From: Helochares maculicollis
Taxonomy: Eukaryota > Arthropoda > Insecta > Coleoptera > Hydrophilidae
Assembly: GCA_033557835.1 (NCBI GenBank)
Contig: JAWQRO010000264.1
Location: 1 to 45,440, forward strand
Direction: 5' to 3'
DNA: 45,440 nucleotides
The notes under the pieces were generated by a model that saw nothing but the letters and a program-made list of their open reading frames with translations, was not told the DNA's origin and did not search any database. A program made the translations under genes and the position numbers. Positions 23,245-35,149 of the stretch are shown here, piece by piece; the first letter of the stretch is position 1, and the number at the start of each line of letters is the position of its first letter.

Positions 23245-24720
23245 TTTGTAAAGTGATATTAATAGAATAATTTCCTTTTATGAAGAGGCACTCGAAAAAT
23301 TGGCACATATTGCTAGTTAAACCTTTATTCTTGTGCATACAACAAATTCGACATTGTCTTTAAGGTTTTGTTTTTATGCCACCTATAAAAATGTTAATTA
23401 TTTTACTTTTCCTAACATTTTTTGATCATCTGCCTGGAGGATAATTTTTAGAGTGTGCTTGTTAGAGGATCAACTGGATTTTCTGAATTATTATATTTTA
23501 TTCATTCTTTTGCAATATCGTGCAAAAGCTTTTTTGAATTTGGATTTAAAGTTCTAAACGTTTTTAGCGTGCGTTAAACAATTCACAACTATAATATATA
23601 AGAGCACAATTTTTCTTTTTGCTAATTTTTTAGTATGCTGTACTATTTAATAATACGTTAAATATCGACTGGCGCGATCAACTCCTTTTATGAATTTTTT
23701 GTAATCGATGTTACCCTTATACTTACTTATATTAAACATATATTGGTTTCCAAAATTGTTTTGTCTTGTCATCCAATCAATATTATGGCTTTCTATCCCT
23801 TGACTGCAACGAAACATAGTTTTTGCATTTTTCAATTTAACATTCTGAAAATAAAGTCCTCTATGTGTGCATATAATACCACAAATTTTGGATGGATTTG
23901 TAAAGCTATTTAACTAATGTCAACACTGTTATAATTATTGTATTATATAAAATAAAACGTGGATACAGAAGGCTTAGAACTGTTTCATGCAGTTTTTCAA
24001 GTTTCTTAGTCTTATCCTTTGACACAATATATTCGAAAATTTCAAATATACCCAGTTGTAGTATCATAAACCCTTAAAGAGTAAACAACCTATCTACGGC
24101 ATGGTGCTTTCATCTAGGAACAATTTCTTCTGCAGCTTGAAAATTTGTTGAAATTTATACAAAAAATATTTAATAATAGGGCGAACTTTATTATCATTAA
24201 TATCATCACTATTGTAAAAATACCATGTTTGTTGAAATCGATCTACACTCATTACTTTTGCTGAAATTTGAATTTGAATTGTTTTAACTTCCGTCAAGTC
24301 TTTGCATACTCTGCTTATTAGTAATGGCTGCCCTAATATTTTTGTTAGTTCCGCCTAGTTACATATTTCCACTTAACATTTTTTACACCATATTTTGTGC
24401 ATGAGTTTATTTCTGTTAACATTTATTTAAATAAATGATCTTCTCTGAAAAATTGAACCACATAAAGAACACATCCTAAATACTTTAGCATTACAAAATC
24501 TTCACTTTATCCTAAAAATGATCGATAATAGGTGAACTATCATTTTTGGACCAGTTTAGTACTTCATTATCACTTTCATCGGAGTCGTTGAGCGATATTG
24601 GTAACATTCTATTACTTCTAAGACGAAATAACTTTCGCTATCAAATTCGATAATATCTGCATCACTTGAAGTATCCAATAAATTATCATCGATATCACTA
24701 TCACTATCCTAATCAGAAGG
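23245..24720 (-). mobile_element. degenerate piggyBac-like transposase gene
   Basis: Read right to left on the minus strand: an acidic N-terminus (DSDSDIDDNLLDTSSDADII at about 24700), MSVDRFQQTWYFYNSDD then NKVRPIIKYF and LFLDESTMP (24094-24245), KFIKGVDRASRYLTYY (23647-23700), YILKN-like helices, and a C-terminal cysteine cluster QCRICCMHKNKG...MCQFFEC (about 23285-23365). These are the piggyBac landmarks MSRDRF, IRPLL, DESM, GVDxxDxxxxYY and the RING/PHD-like tail, in order. Many stops and frameshifts, and less sequence than normal between DESTMP and GVDRAS, show an old dead copy. Terminal repeats at TTAA were not identified with confidence. Confidence 0.85.
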
Positions 24721-25047
24721 TATTATAAATACATTTAAAATTTATAAAAGAATAACTGTGTATATTCAAAACATTACTTAATGGGTGACTCGGCGCAACA
24801 CGTGCCTGTTGAAAACTATATCAGTTTGATGTCAATACTATCGTCTTTTTAGTAAATGTTAAATATTTTGTGAATATTACATATTTTATTCACATACACT
24901 GTTTATATTTAAAGTTTGCATTAGAAATATTAAAAAGTGCTGAACCGCTCATATAAGCGCCATATTCGTATTTATTTAAATGCATATTTTTTAAATTATA
25001 TAAATATTCAGCCCGTTCAGAAATTTTCCTTTAGTTTGGTACGAACA
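24721..25047. other. spacer between piggyBac and mariner relics
   Basis: AT-rich; TTAATGGGTGACTCGG at about 24778 begins with the TTAA expected next to piggyBac ends and might be the element's left terminus, but I found no matching inverted copy on the other side. Confidence 0.3.
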
Positions 25048-26019
25048 TACTAGATTGCTTAACAAGTTTTGCTGTTCGATGAAAAAACACAATTTTATGG
25101 TTTGAAATACACTTTATTATTCAGTATAGTCGCTCTGAATATCGATATACTTGTTCTAACAAGATTTTAATTTATGAATTCCATTGATGAAATGAGAGTC
25201 TGGATGGGCTGCAAAATACGCTTCCACATTCGTTATGACCTCATCATCACGGATTTAGCCATTGTCAAAATGCTGTTGTGACACGGTGTGTCCTGATGAA
25301 AAAAGAATTTTTTTCATCGAAGTTACAATAGTATTCAGATTTAATTGTTTTATCAGTTTGCAAATAATCTACACACAAAATTTCTTTCAAATCATAAAAA
25401 ACCAATACTAATACATTTTCGGCCGATTTCTGGATTCGAGCTCGTTTTAGAGCTGAAGAGCCAGGTTCACACCACTCTTTAGCCTCTTGTTTTGATTCAT
25501 GAACATGGTGATAGACTTACATTGTTAGCGAATGCGGCACCCATTGTGCACACAGCTTTCTGCATATCCAATACTTCAGTCAAAATATTACTTACACAGT
25601 CGAATTAGATACATAGGGCTTCTAGTAAATCTGTTTCAGTTACTTGATGATTTTCCAATATAATATCCTGTATTTTTTCTACGATTTCTGGCGTTGTTCC
25701 TGATTTTGGACGTCCTTGACGTGAATCGTCTTCAAGGCTTGTACCACCCCGTTTAAATTCAGCAATCCATCTACTGTACTAATTGAAGGCGAAGAGTTCT
25801 TATACACTTTCAACGCTCTTTCATAAATTTGCTTTTAAACCTTCCAAAATTAAAAACTCAATCACTGCACGATTTTGCCATTAGAAAAAAATACTGTGAC
25901 ACGTCAATATTAAAGGAGTGTAATGAAGCTTCACATACGTTTATATAGAGTAACAAAAAAATTAGGCTAGTACCCACGCCCTTTCTTATCGACTCGAAAA
26001 CTTATTGAGCAGCCTAGTA
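25048..26019 (-). mobile_element. mariner-like element, both ends present, internally deleted
   Basis: TA-flanked inverted ends: TACTAGATTGCTTAACAAG at 25048 and, reversed, TACTAGGCTGCTCAATAAG ending at 26019. On the minus strand, with several frameshifts, it encodes RWIAEFKRGGTSLEDDSRQG, RPKSGTTPEIVEKIQDI, VSNILTEV, RARIQKSAENV then FYDLKEILCVDYLQTDKTIK, and a C-terminal DDEVITNVEAYFAA ending in a stop. The catalytic QDN and PPYSPDLAPxD segment is missing. Length (about 970 bp versus about 1300) reflects internal deletion. The fragment in the Vps13D intron is the same family. Confidence 0.88.
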
Positions 26020-26070
26020 GAACTAGTATTTACAGTCATTAATCATTAATAAATCAGATCGTATTAATGT

Positions 26071-26481
26071 TGTTACGTTTTCCACAAAAATGCCGCTAAT
26101 ATAATTTCTATTAGTTGTGTCACTGAGTAAATATTTACATTAATAAAAATTATTAGTATTTACAATTTACATTTATTATAGTTAGTTAGACTAATGCTCC
26201 AATTACCTCGTCGATTAGAGAGCTGAACTGAGTCTCCTTGCTGTTTTCCTCGGATTTTCTTACAAAGGAAGGCTTCCCTGACCGTTGCCAAGTTTAACTG
26301 TGGGAAACGGATACGTTTTCTACGAACGTACTGGGGTGGTAATACATTAACTCATAATCATCAGTAATGATGACAATAAAAGACCATTTCCTTGTCGATA
26401 TTAACAGGATTTATTATAGTTAATTCCTTTAAAACACAAAGTTGCATTACGTTCTTAGAAGCGCTGGCCACTCACGTTACA
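26071..26481 (+). repeat. solo-LTR-like repeat, copy B
   Basis: Begins TGTTACG and ends CGTTACA, a typical LTR-like pair of ends, and matches copy A at 16081-16468 in several blocks. About 410 bp, non-coding. It sits 50 bases right of the mariner element. No flanking duplication was seen. Confidence 0.5.
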
Positions 26482-26489
26482 ATATCGTA

Positions 26490-29430
26490 TTTGGGCATAA
26501 CATATTTTAGTTTTATCACTCTGTGAGAATAAGTATTGTAAAAGAATGTGTGGTAACAGTAAACGATAATTTTATAAGCTAGTTTTTAGGCTATTATTGT
26601 TATGTCATTACAGGTAAACGATGTTAAATCTTCTGAGTAGTAGAGACTGTTATGAAACCTCTATGATTCTTTACAGAACAAATTTTTCAGTGATGTAACG
26701 GGCACATAACACCATAAACTGCTTTCATAGATGTATACGAAAAGAAAATTATATTAGATGTAGTAGGCAAAAGCTATTTTATTATTCCTTCTGAGGAGTA
26801 CCACCTATGACAAACTTTTTAAAAATGTATTGAAAAAAGATCTGATAGTTTAATGCTATCAATGAAAAATAATTATGAATAACAAAGTAATTCGTCTTAA
26901 GTAATGTTCGGAAAGTGCAACAAAGGGGTTATGTTTCGAATTCGGTCGATACTTCAAATTAAAAAAAAATAAAATATGTTTTAAACTTCAAAATTTTCAA
27001 TCACAATTGGTATTAAATTTGTTTTTTAGAAAAATGTCTCAATCTAAAATTAAAAATTCCCTGTCATTAACAAAAGTTGGTGTGTCTAGGAATTATGAAT
27101 GAATGATTTTTATAGAAACAGATGACAAAATTTAGAATTAAATGTTTCTTCAAGACCAATAATTAACATGTTTTATTAGTTTATTACAAACGATGAATTT
27201 AAGGGGACGATTCTTATATTTTAAAACTACTAGTTAAAGTCTGTGAGTTCATTATTTTTGTTCTTAATTCTTCTATAAAACGTTTATGATGTTGTATATA
27301 GAAAATGATTTAACACATTACTGCTCTTAAAAAATAGATAAATTGTAAGATACTTCTACAAATCCTTCTTCCGAACAATTGCTTATCACTGATTTATTTG
27401 GATTTTATGATTATTGGAAAAATAAGCTAGAAATGAAAAAAGGGGCAAAGTTAATAAAGAAAGAACCCTATTTCAAAGGGGTTGAAAATAGGTATCGCGG
27501 GACTATTTTGTTAAAAGTAATATTAGCTTTGACTGCGTTTGCTATCTATATTCGTAATTCAGATAGACAAAGATAGAGATTAGATAGTTAAAATTTTAAA
27601 CATTTAAAAATTCTATTTAAATAAATTAAATTTTCATTTCTATGGAGATAAGTATGAGTTTAGTCGAAAGTCCATTTATACGATTGAAGATTCCGTGGCA
27701 TAGAGAATAAAATTAATTTTCAACTCATCAATTTTAAAATATATTATGTATTCAGAAATGCACCCGAAAACACTACAATCAGCTTTGTTTATTAGAAGAA
27801 GGGGTATAAAAGTTAGGTAGATTTATTAGAGCAAGACCTTTTGTACTATTTCCATAGACCGAAGCTACTTATGATATAAATTTATCAAATACAGAAACTC
27901 TGTGTAATGAACGTCTCTTCTAAACTTGTAGTTTGATGTTCATAAGCAAGATGTAGTTAAATATTTTTCTCATAGGCTAGGAAGTTCTAGTGCCATTTCT
28001 GTGTTGCTGCTAGAAGTCAAAACCTCTTTAAAAAAGCATTAGGATTCATTTGTAAAGTGTGTGCTGGGTAGATTTCGGTTTGTTTCGCAATGTTTGTCAC
28101 AGAATGCAGTTCTTATTGTTTTTTCTTGATGCTATAATGTATGATATAACTTCATAAGAAACGCACTTGATTGAAAGAAGGTCACTAATGAGTTAAAATT
28201 TAGATATTCAAAGTTTTCACCAAGAGAAAAAAAAATGTCGAGAATGTAAAGACACCAGTTAACATAAGAGGTAATTGATGTTGAGCCGTGTGAGGGTTTG
28301 AGATGAGAGCATTTAATTTGATGGTGCATTAAGCACTGTTAATGTTTAACTTTATTAATATATGCAAATAACATTAATAGTGGGGACTAGTCGGTGCCAT
28401 TTTAGTAACTCAAAAATATCCTGAAAAAAGAGGAGCATGTTGTAGTTATCCTGACAAGCACGTGTTTGTAAGCAGTCCTATATCAAAAGCTGTTGAAATT
28501 ATTGTTGAAAAAACCCCATTAACGCACTTTATTAAAATGAAAAAAACATGAAAGTTGATGAAGAATAAAAAAGCTGCTCTACGTGATTTTCTTCTTTCTT
28601 CAACAATGTGATAGACATAGTATGAATTACGATCATGATCGAATTCTAAAACTAATTTTGTGCTTGTCTTTCCAGCGAGTAGCAAGGAAGGTTTGTTTAC
28701 TAATGGTTCAGTTTGATGTTTATAAGTACATACTGATTTGATTGGGAAATAAGATCTAGTTAAATAGTTTTTAATACATTAATTATAATTTATTAATAGA
28801 AATAACGGAGCAGATGAACTGAAAAGAAATCATGTCTTTAAAAGAATGTAGTAACCGATTTATAAAATACGATATTGCTTTTCGAATAGCGTTTTTGTGA
28901 ATACATAAAGCTGTGATTGAAATAACTTGATTTTAGTGAAAGCAAATAATATTTTGAATGCTATCTGAATCTGAACTTGAACTAAAATCCTAAGTTTGTA
29001 GAATATGATTTAGTAACAATTCGTCATTAAAATTAAGATTCGTTTTCCGGCAACACTTTGAAATGGCAGTATTTTTTTCGCTGTTACATGAAGCAGTTTT
29101 ATAGGCTAAAAGTACACTGTACAATAAATAGAAGGAACAAAGAGCAAAATGTGGGCATCACAAATATTACAAGTGGTCGTACAAGTAGTAGCCTGTGAGC
29201 GTCAGTTCTTCTAATATTTTAGTAATCCTAACTTCAAAGAATACAAAGGAACTTTGAAAAACAATTTTCAGCTTTCTTTAAAATTATGAAAAATGTCAGC
29301 TATTGATATAATCATCAGAAAAAAATCTGTTGGCAGCAAATTTAATTTAATGTTATTTAGTTCCCACCAGTAAAGGTGTGACCATAAGCAACTAGTAAAC
29401 AGAAAAACAACGATTTATAGAAAAACGTTG
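26490..29430. other. AT-rich spacer, no gene recognised
   Basis: A 65-codon plus-strand open frame at 27379-27576 is the longest sensible stretch but shows no known motif. A short motif (GTTTGATGTTCATAAG at about 27931, GTTTGATGTTTATAAG at about 28712) occurs twice, followed each time by an AGAT.TAGTTAAATA-like block, suggesting an old local duplication. Confidence 0.5.
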
Positions 29431-29448
29431 TATATATATATATATATA
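29431..29448. repeat. (TA)n microsatellite
   Basis: Nine TA units. Simple repeat. Confidence 0.9.
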
Positions 29449-29713
29449 CAAATCAGTATGTAAATTTGTCTCTCTTAATATAAAGATGTACAGGGTATTG
29501 CAGAATTAATTTCAGTACTTAACTCACATGTTAAGAACGCCAATGTGACCACGACCTGGTATTTTCTATATATAAATATAAATGTTGATTGGGTAATTTG
29601 GGACTGCTGACATAATCGAGATGATGCCGATAGATCATGCTGGGTTAAAGAATATTATGCAGACACAGCGGCACCGTTATTACAATAAAAATATCGACAT
29701 CACAGTCAAACAC

Positions 29714-30140
29714 GTCGTTAGATCCTTCAACACTTCGAGATTAAATTTTTTTATGAACGCAAAACCGTCCTTATCAAAGAAAAACGTTTTTTCGAATCAT
29801 TTAAAACAGAACGTGACCTCAAAAAAGATGGCTTTGTAGTACTATCTTCCGCCGCAAGAAAGGCTATAACATACATCGCAAACTAATGTCTTCTTTATCT
29901 TTATACAAAAACCGTTGGATCCGTCAAAATCATGTTATTAAATTTTTTCATGAACGCAAAACCTTCCTTATGAAATAGAAACAGAAAAAAAAACATAAAA
30001 ATCATTAAAAGCTAATTTTATTGAAGCACGCTGCAGAAGACAGCGCGTGACCTTGCGAAAATTTCATTTTAGGTTACCATCTTCTACCGCAAGAAAGGTG
30101 ATTTTATCGTGCATCGCAAACTAATTCATATTTATAAAGT
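29714..30140 (+). repeat. two diverged tandem copies of a ~200-230 bp unit
   Basis: Unit 1 (about 29714-29911) and unit 2 (about 29912-30140) share in order CGTT.GATCC, TTAAATTTTTT.ATGAACGC, AAAACC.TCCTTAT, CGTGACCT, CATCTTC-type then CGCAAGAAAGG and CATCGCAAACTAAT. Unit 2 has about 30-40 extra bases in its middle (near 29985-30045). No open frame is conserved, so a tandem duplication or a short satellite is likelier than a gene. Confidence 0.7.
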
Positions 30141-30319
30141 GAATATTAGTCAGTGCAAAATTGCAACAATACGTCTTTGTCAAATTGCATTTATTTTACC
30201 TTTTTAGTTTTAAATCTAAAGCGACTTTAATTCAACGCACAAAAATAAATTTGTGGCCCGGCTTAACAGATATCGACAGAAGGAGCAAATGATATTCGAG
30301 GAGCTGGGAACGTAAATAT

Positions 30320-30500
30320 CTTCAAATAAACTATAATAATTATATGAAAAATGCAAAAATTGTTAAATATCAAATTAAGTAACTTGTAAAATTTATTTAT
30401 TATCTGACGTTGAATTTAATATCGAATCAAATAAAAACGCTAGTAAACAAGCGAGCTTCTCTTGGCTTTGTGGTTGTATTTTATTGTGCTGGTTTTTTGT
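30320..30500 (-). repeat. dispersed ~185-bp repeat, inverted relative to 42284-42473
   Basis: Its reverse complement matches 42284-42473 closely: AAAACCAGCACAATAA at the start, TTTGATTCGATAT, TAAATTCAACG.CAG, TTAATTTGATATTTAACAAT then TTTTTGCAT and TTTATTTGAAG at the end. No coding content recognised; it may be part of a larger element. Confidence 0.75.
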
Positions 30501-30504
30501 AGGT

Positions 30505-30955
30505 TTTAGAGTAGCTTAGTATGCACTTTCATTTATATGATTTTAGCCCCTATGAAAAGAACGATTCTTCCTTATTTCGTATTTAATAGGTGATTTACAT
30601 GTTAGCAAAAACCTCATTATTTGAATAAAGCTTTTACCTTTCTGGTTTAGAGAACTTGCATAATCGTAAATAACGAATAAAATATATCGAAATAAAACAA
30701 TTACTTTTAAATTGACCACACATGTGCACCTTGTCTTTCCTCTTCGGTTGAAATTTAATAGACTATTCACTTTTTTCGCTTGTCTATATTCCTTTTCAAA
30801 AAGGTTTTTTATTATTATTTCGTCTGTTCAAGTCAAACTGCATTAATCGTAGACAACAAGGGAATTATTTGAAATAGCAATAAAATTGTTTGTAAACCAA
30901 CATTTTATTTATTGGTAACCAATTCGTTGTTTTGGTTACTTAAGTGATTTTTGCA
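30505..30955. other. spacer left of Penelope-like fragment
   Basis: AT-rich, nothing recognised; could be extra sequence of the neighbouring repeat elements. Confidence 0.4.
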
Positions 30956-30959
30956 GCTA

Positions 30960-31195
30960 GTATGGCTTCGTATTCTAGGGGTAGGTCGGCAATATTTTTC
31001 TTACTATTGCGAGTTTTCTTCTGTTTTAATGTGCAGGATTTTCAGTAGAAGACGTTTGTTTGTGTAGTTTTCTATTTCCAAAATTTTCCTGTTCTCGTAG
31101 TTGAACAAATGTTTTTGTTCGTTAGCGTTTTTTGCTAAAGCCGTGCTGTTCGGTTTAATATTTGTATCTGATTCATGTTGGTTCAGTCTAGTTGG
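30960..31195 (-). mobile_element. Penelope-like element fragment (end of GIY-YIG endonuclease)
   Basis: The minus strand is open and reads TRLNQHESDTNIKPNSTALA, then KNANEQKHLFNYENRKILEI and ENYTNKRLLLKILHIKTEEN before a stop. This is the C-terminal part of the GIY-YIG domain and the basic tail of Penelope-like retroelements (LKxRLxxHKxD...TALAxHA...H.FxF...ILDxE.NxxKR...E.lhI). The YIG motif itself is lost by truncation. The next recognisable relatives are at 44068-44500. Confidence 0.8.
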
Positions 31196-31379
31196 GAAGT
31201 AGTTCCAATATAGTTTTTATTGCATTAGTTACAAAAAATAAAATCAACAAGAAGGATATTATCAACGTAGTCTATAAAATTAATTGCAAGGAATACATGT
31301 AGATTATATCCACCTAAAATGCTCATATACGAGATTGAATTTTAAAATAAAATGTTTGACAAAAAAATCATTTCACTTT

Positions 31380-32130
31380 TAAACATGCTCCCTAGTGAGC
31401 TTTATACATTTCGACCAGCATTTCCACAATTTTGTATCCTTTCCGAAAAAGATATGTCGTGGTCTTCAAAATAGATATTTTTTGTGAGATAGTTTCATCA
31501 TTGAAGTCAATGAAAGAAATAGTCACTCGGAGTAAATTTGTAGAGTATGGTGGATGAAAGAGTAATTCGTTGTCCAATTTATAAAATTTCGCTATGGAAA
31601 CTACACATGTGACCACTCTTGCATTGTCTTGGTTGAAATCAACTATTTTCTTGGCTAAATCTGGCTATTTTTTCTTCAAGTCGTCATTAAATTAGTCCAA
31701 TAAGATGACATAATATTTGTTGGTGATTGATCTTCTCGTTTAAAAGTGGCAATGTGGATCATACCGTGTATATCCCAAAAAAGTCGCCATAAGTTTATTG
31801 GTTGACATGGCCTTCTTCAGCACCAATTAGCCCATTGAAAGTCATTGTTTTGACTGCTATTCGTTCTCTTGTGTTTTATGGAATTCATGCTACGCCCAAA
31901 ATAACGAAACGGTGCAAAAACTCGTTCATATTGCGGTTAAACAATGCCAAACATTCCTTCGAAGTTGTGAGAGGAATGCGTGGTCGATTGTGAGCAAACG
32001 CAGAACACCCATCTTACGGCTGGCTTTAAGCCATGTGATATGCCGCAATCTTTCACACTTTCAATATTTGATCAGCCAACACCATACAGTGAATTTTTCA
32101 ATTTTTTTGGTGTTGTTTATATTTTCAAGT
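31380..32130 (-). mobile_element. mariner-like transposase remnant (third mariner)
   Basis: Minus-strand translation across frames gives MVLADQILKV, TTSKECLALFNRNMNEFLHR, a degraded WDIHGMIHI segment, then FNQDNARVVTCVVSIAK and ELLFHPPYSTNLLRV, followed by KGYKIVEMLVEM. These correspond to mariner DR-LKVREIA, the LFxxNxxxFL.RF block, the QDNARPH and HPPYSPDLAPSD catalytic region. The third catalytic D has been lost (PPYSTNLLRV). Frameshifts and stops throughout. Exact ends were not found. Confidence 0.8.
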
Positions 32131-32139
32131 TTTACATGC

Positions 32140-33150
32140 CTTTAAACAAAATATCAATACAACAAGTTGTTTTTTATGTTCTCAGGTACATATTTTAATA
32201 AGGTCTAATTTTAAATTTAAAATTAAAAAAATTAAAATTCATTTATAAATAGTCTAATGCTTAACAGTTTTTAATATTTTCGATTTAGTTTTATTCATTA
32301 TGATTTAAATATTTGAACATACATCTAAAAAAATGTTTTATGCAGTCCGTTTTGAAATAGTAGTTTGTTAAGACCTTTTCATACCTTGGATTTCTTTAAT
32401 TTTTTATTAAAGTTGTCATATCTTCTTTACAAGTTTTCTATTTGTAGGTATTGGTTTCTTTGAATTTTCTCCTAGCGTTTTGACTTACTTACTACATTTC
32501 TAGTAGTTTCATCTTTCTTCCACAGATTTTTGTAGTAATTTTCCTCCGTAATGTGTCTGAGATTGGAGTTAATTTTTGCTTGCGCATTATTTAACTGTTT
32601 ATTAATTTACTTACGCATAGCTTTAATAGCACTACGTGTTATAAGCTTCATTGTCTGTCAAGGGGAATGTTGTCGCAGATGCAATAATCATTTGAAATCT
32701 ATTACTATGACTCTAACGATGAGCTAGTCAATACGGCAATTGTGTTTTGAAATATGTATCTGCTTATTATTATGCAAAATTGTAGCGATTTGGTGAGTGA
32801 AACGAAGAAAATATAATACGTGGCCATCTTAAGTGAAAATTGTGTTTTAGTAACAAAACGAAAATATAATTCTCTTATCAATGTTGTAAAGTAAATTAAA
32901 GTTAAAAAATGAGAACCACCTCAAGATTATCAAGTAAATCGAAGAGACAGAAAGTTCAAGCATTGAAATACACTTTATATAAACATAGTTAAAGCCCAAA
33001 TAAAAAAGGATATGGATTTAAGTAATAATCTTAGTAATCATTTCGAAACAAGAGATTATTGTAAAGCTAGGTTTCTTCTGGAATACTAAGACCACTGAGC
33101 TACGTTGTATAGAATTTTTTGAAAGCTATTAAGAGTGAACGCTCTCAGTG
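32140..33150. other. AT-rich spacer
   Basis: No gene seen. The minus strand at about 32400-32660 encodes a Lys/Asn-rich, coiled-coil-like stretch with stops that could be a further piece of a retroelement, but I cannot name it. Confidence 0.4.
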
Positions 33151-33154
33151 AATG

Positions 33155-33930
33155 TGTTAGCGTGGAAAAAATTGGTCATCGTTAAGTGCTTCAACACTTT
33201 TATTTGAAAGGTCTAAGTGTAAGCAACATGTAAGCCGTGCTAGATTATATTCTCGGGGATTTGGCCCTTCGTTCAAAATAGTAAAATATTGGGTGGCTGA
33301 GTTTAAACCAAACCCTATGAGCTACCAAGGCTCGACAAGTGGTCGACAAAATGAGATGACAGAAATGGTATAGAAAATATACAAAATGATATTCACTGAA
33401 AATTTGCACTTGAGAAAGCTTTGCGAAAGATGGGTGGCGCGGTTGCTTACAATGGAACAAAAACAGTGTCGTGAGAATGTTTCAATGGAGTGTTAGGCGA
33501 TGTTGAACAGCAATAAAGCAGAGTTTTTACATTGATTCAAAACCGTGGACGAAAGATGGATGTATCACTTCATACATGAGAGAAAGTCAAAACTTACTAA
33601 TACGACTGAAAGAGGAGAATCGTTTAAATTGCTTTCTCAGGAACCATATTTGCCAGGTGTAGCCCCCTCGTATTTTTTCCGAATTTGAAATAACGGCTCT
33701 GTGGTAAAAGAATTGCCAATAGTGAAGAGGTGGAATCTGCGGATAATGGCTCGACGGTTCTCACTAAACAGGGCATCGAAGCTATTGAACATTGTTGGGA
33801 AAAGTGTGTCGAGCTGAAAGGAGACTGTTGAGCTGAAAGGAGACTATCTTGAGAAATAAAAATATTTTTTACCAAATTTTTTGTGTTTTCTTTGCTAGGT
33901 CGGGTAATTTTGGAAGTACTCTCGTAATTT
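33155..33930 (+). mobile_element. mariner-like element remnant with 3' terminal repeat (fourth mariner)
   Basis: Plus strand reads EKIGHR, LQHFYLKGLSVSN, VKYWVAEFKPNPMS, TSGRQNEM, then jumps to ERWVARLLTMEQK (the helix-turn-helix is deleted), DERWMYHF, PGVAPSYFFRI (from PPYSPDLAPSDFFL, much decayed), EEVESADNG, and GIEAIEHCWEKCVELKGDC. The 3' end CGGGTAATTTTGGAAGTACTCTCGTA (quoted as two parts, about 33901-33926) resembles mariner ends of the ACGAGGGGTGTCC type. A 19-base direct duplication, GAGCTGAAAGGAGACT, occurs twice at about 33812-33850. Confidence 0.82.
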
Positions 33931-34263
33931 CGTCGATATCTGGTTCTTAGGATTTGTAGGGCTATTGCACAGCTCATATATTTCATAACTTGATCTCTTA
34001 ATCCAGATTTTTGCTTCATGTATTCTTAAATTTTTTTGTTTTTCAGATCTCGGACGTTTACTTGTTAACTCTGTTTAGAGCTCGTAGTTCATATCCGCAT
34101 CTGACTTTATATATAATTTGTTTTGATAAACCATTATCCTTACACGATGGTTTTTACTATTTGTATGTAAAATCTAAATTAATAATTTTTAAAGCGATAA
34201 TTTTAGCTAGAGAAATGTTCCTATTGTATATATTTACGTGAAACAATAATAAAACAATTTCTA

Positions 34264-34560
34264 TGATCGAAGGTAAGTCAACTAATATCCACAATGTGGT
34301 TATTGGCGCTGTTGTAGCGTTAACCATAGTTGCTCTGCTCTCTGTTTGCCCCAAAGATTAGCAACGTTCAGTGATACACATTTTATGGTGGGAGCTTGTA
34401 CTAGGCGCCCAATTCTTCACAGACTTTAGGTACAATACAGGAACAGGAGGGAGCGGCGTATCTACGAATGGGTTAAAAATTTTAAAGATAGTCGTACGAG
34501 TGTGACGCATGGTGAAGGAGCGGATCGTCTTCTTAATTATATAGCACTTATAGATCAATG
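34264..34560 (+). mobile_element. mariner-like 5' end: terminal repeat plus transposase N-terminus (fifth mariner)
   Basis: GGTAAGTCAACTAATATCC then ACAATGTGGTT at 34272-34301 forms a terminal repeat that also occurs at 38099 and, inverted, at 38775. Downstream, 34450-34530 encodes RRIYEWVKNFKDSRTSVTHG then EGADRL, the second helix-turn-helix of a mariner transposase (compare EWF.RFKxGRTSVTHEEGAGRP). The rest of the transposase is absent. Confidence 0.75.
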
Positions 34561-34569
34561 AATTCCTGA

Positions 34570-35140
34570 AAAGATGCATGGTAATCAACAAATTATACTA
34601 TACATTACTAAGTGACTACGTATCAAAATGTACCGTCAAACTCATCATAGCTACTTAAAAATACAACATTGTGCTATCTTTGAAAAATTGCTTATGAGAA
34701 CAGAATACTGTCAGAAAAATGTGATAAAGACTGAAGCTAACCAGCTTAGTGAGAGAGGGGAGCGAACATTTTAAATTTAAATAACGAATATTGCAGCATA
34801 TGTCCTAAAGCTCTGCAAACTTGGCCGAGTTATTGTTGCAATTCTTAATTGTGTGCAATTTGCAGCTGTTTCGGTGTTTAAATATGATTTTTAACGCTTA
34901 TCTTCTCTCCTGGTAATGAAGAAGCATGTAAAAATATTCTCTAATGTATGTATTGTTTTACGCCCGGCACACTTTACTTTTATTTAAAAATCGACATTGG
35001 ACGCTTCATCGTAAAAATATTGTTTTATTGTTTATGTATTTGGCTGCAGTCGTCTGTAAGTAAAGAGAGTATATGGGATCGCATTTCCATCTGCGATTCA
35101 TTCATTCATAATGTCTAAAATTTTTTAAAATGAAAATAAG
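34570..35140. other. spacer, nothing recognised
   Basis: AT-rich; no motif or repeat I can support. Confidence 0.5.
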
Positions 35141-35149
35141 CGATAAAAA

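Noticed and set aside
31802..32198. Three overlapping plus-strand frames.
   Set aside because: They are complements of a decayed mariner transposase on the minus strand.
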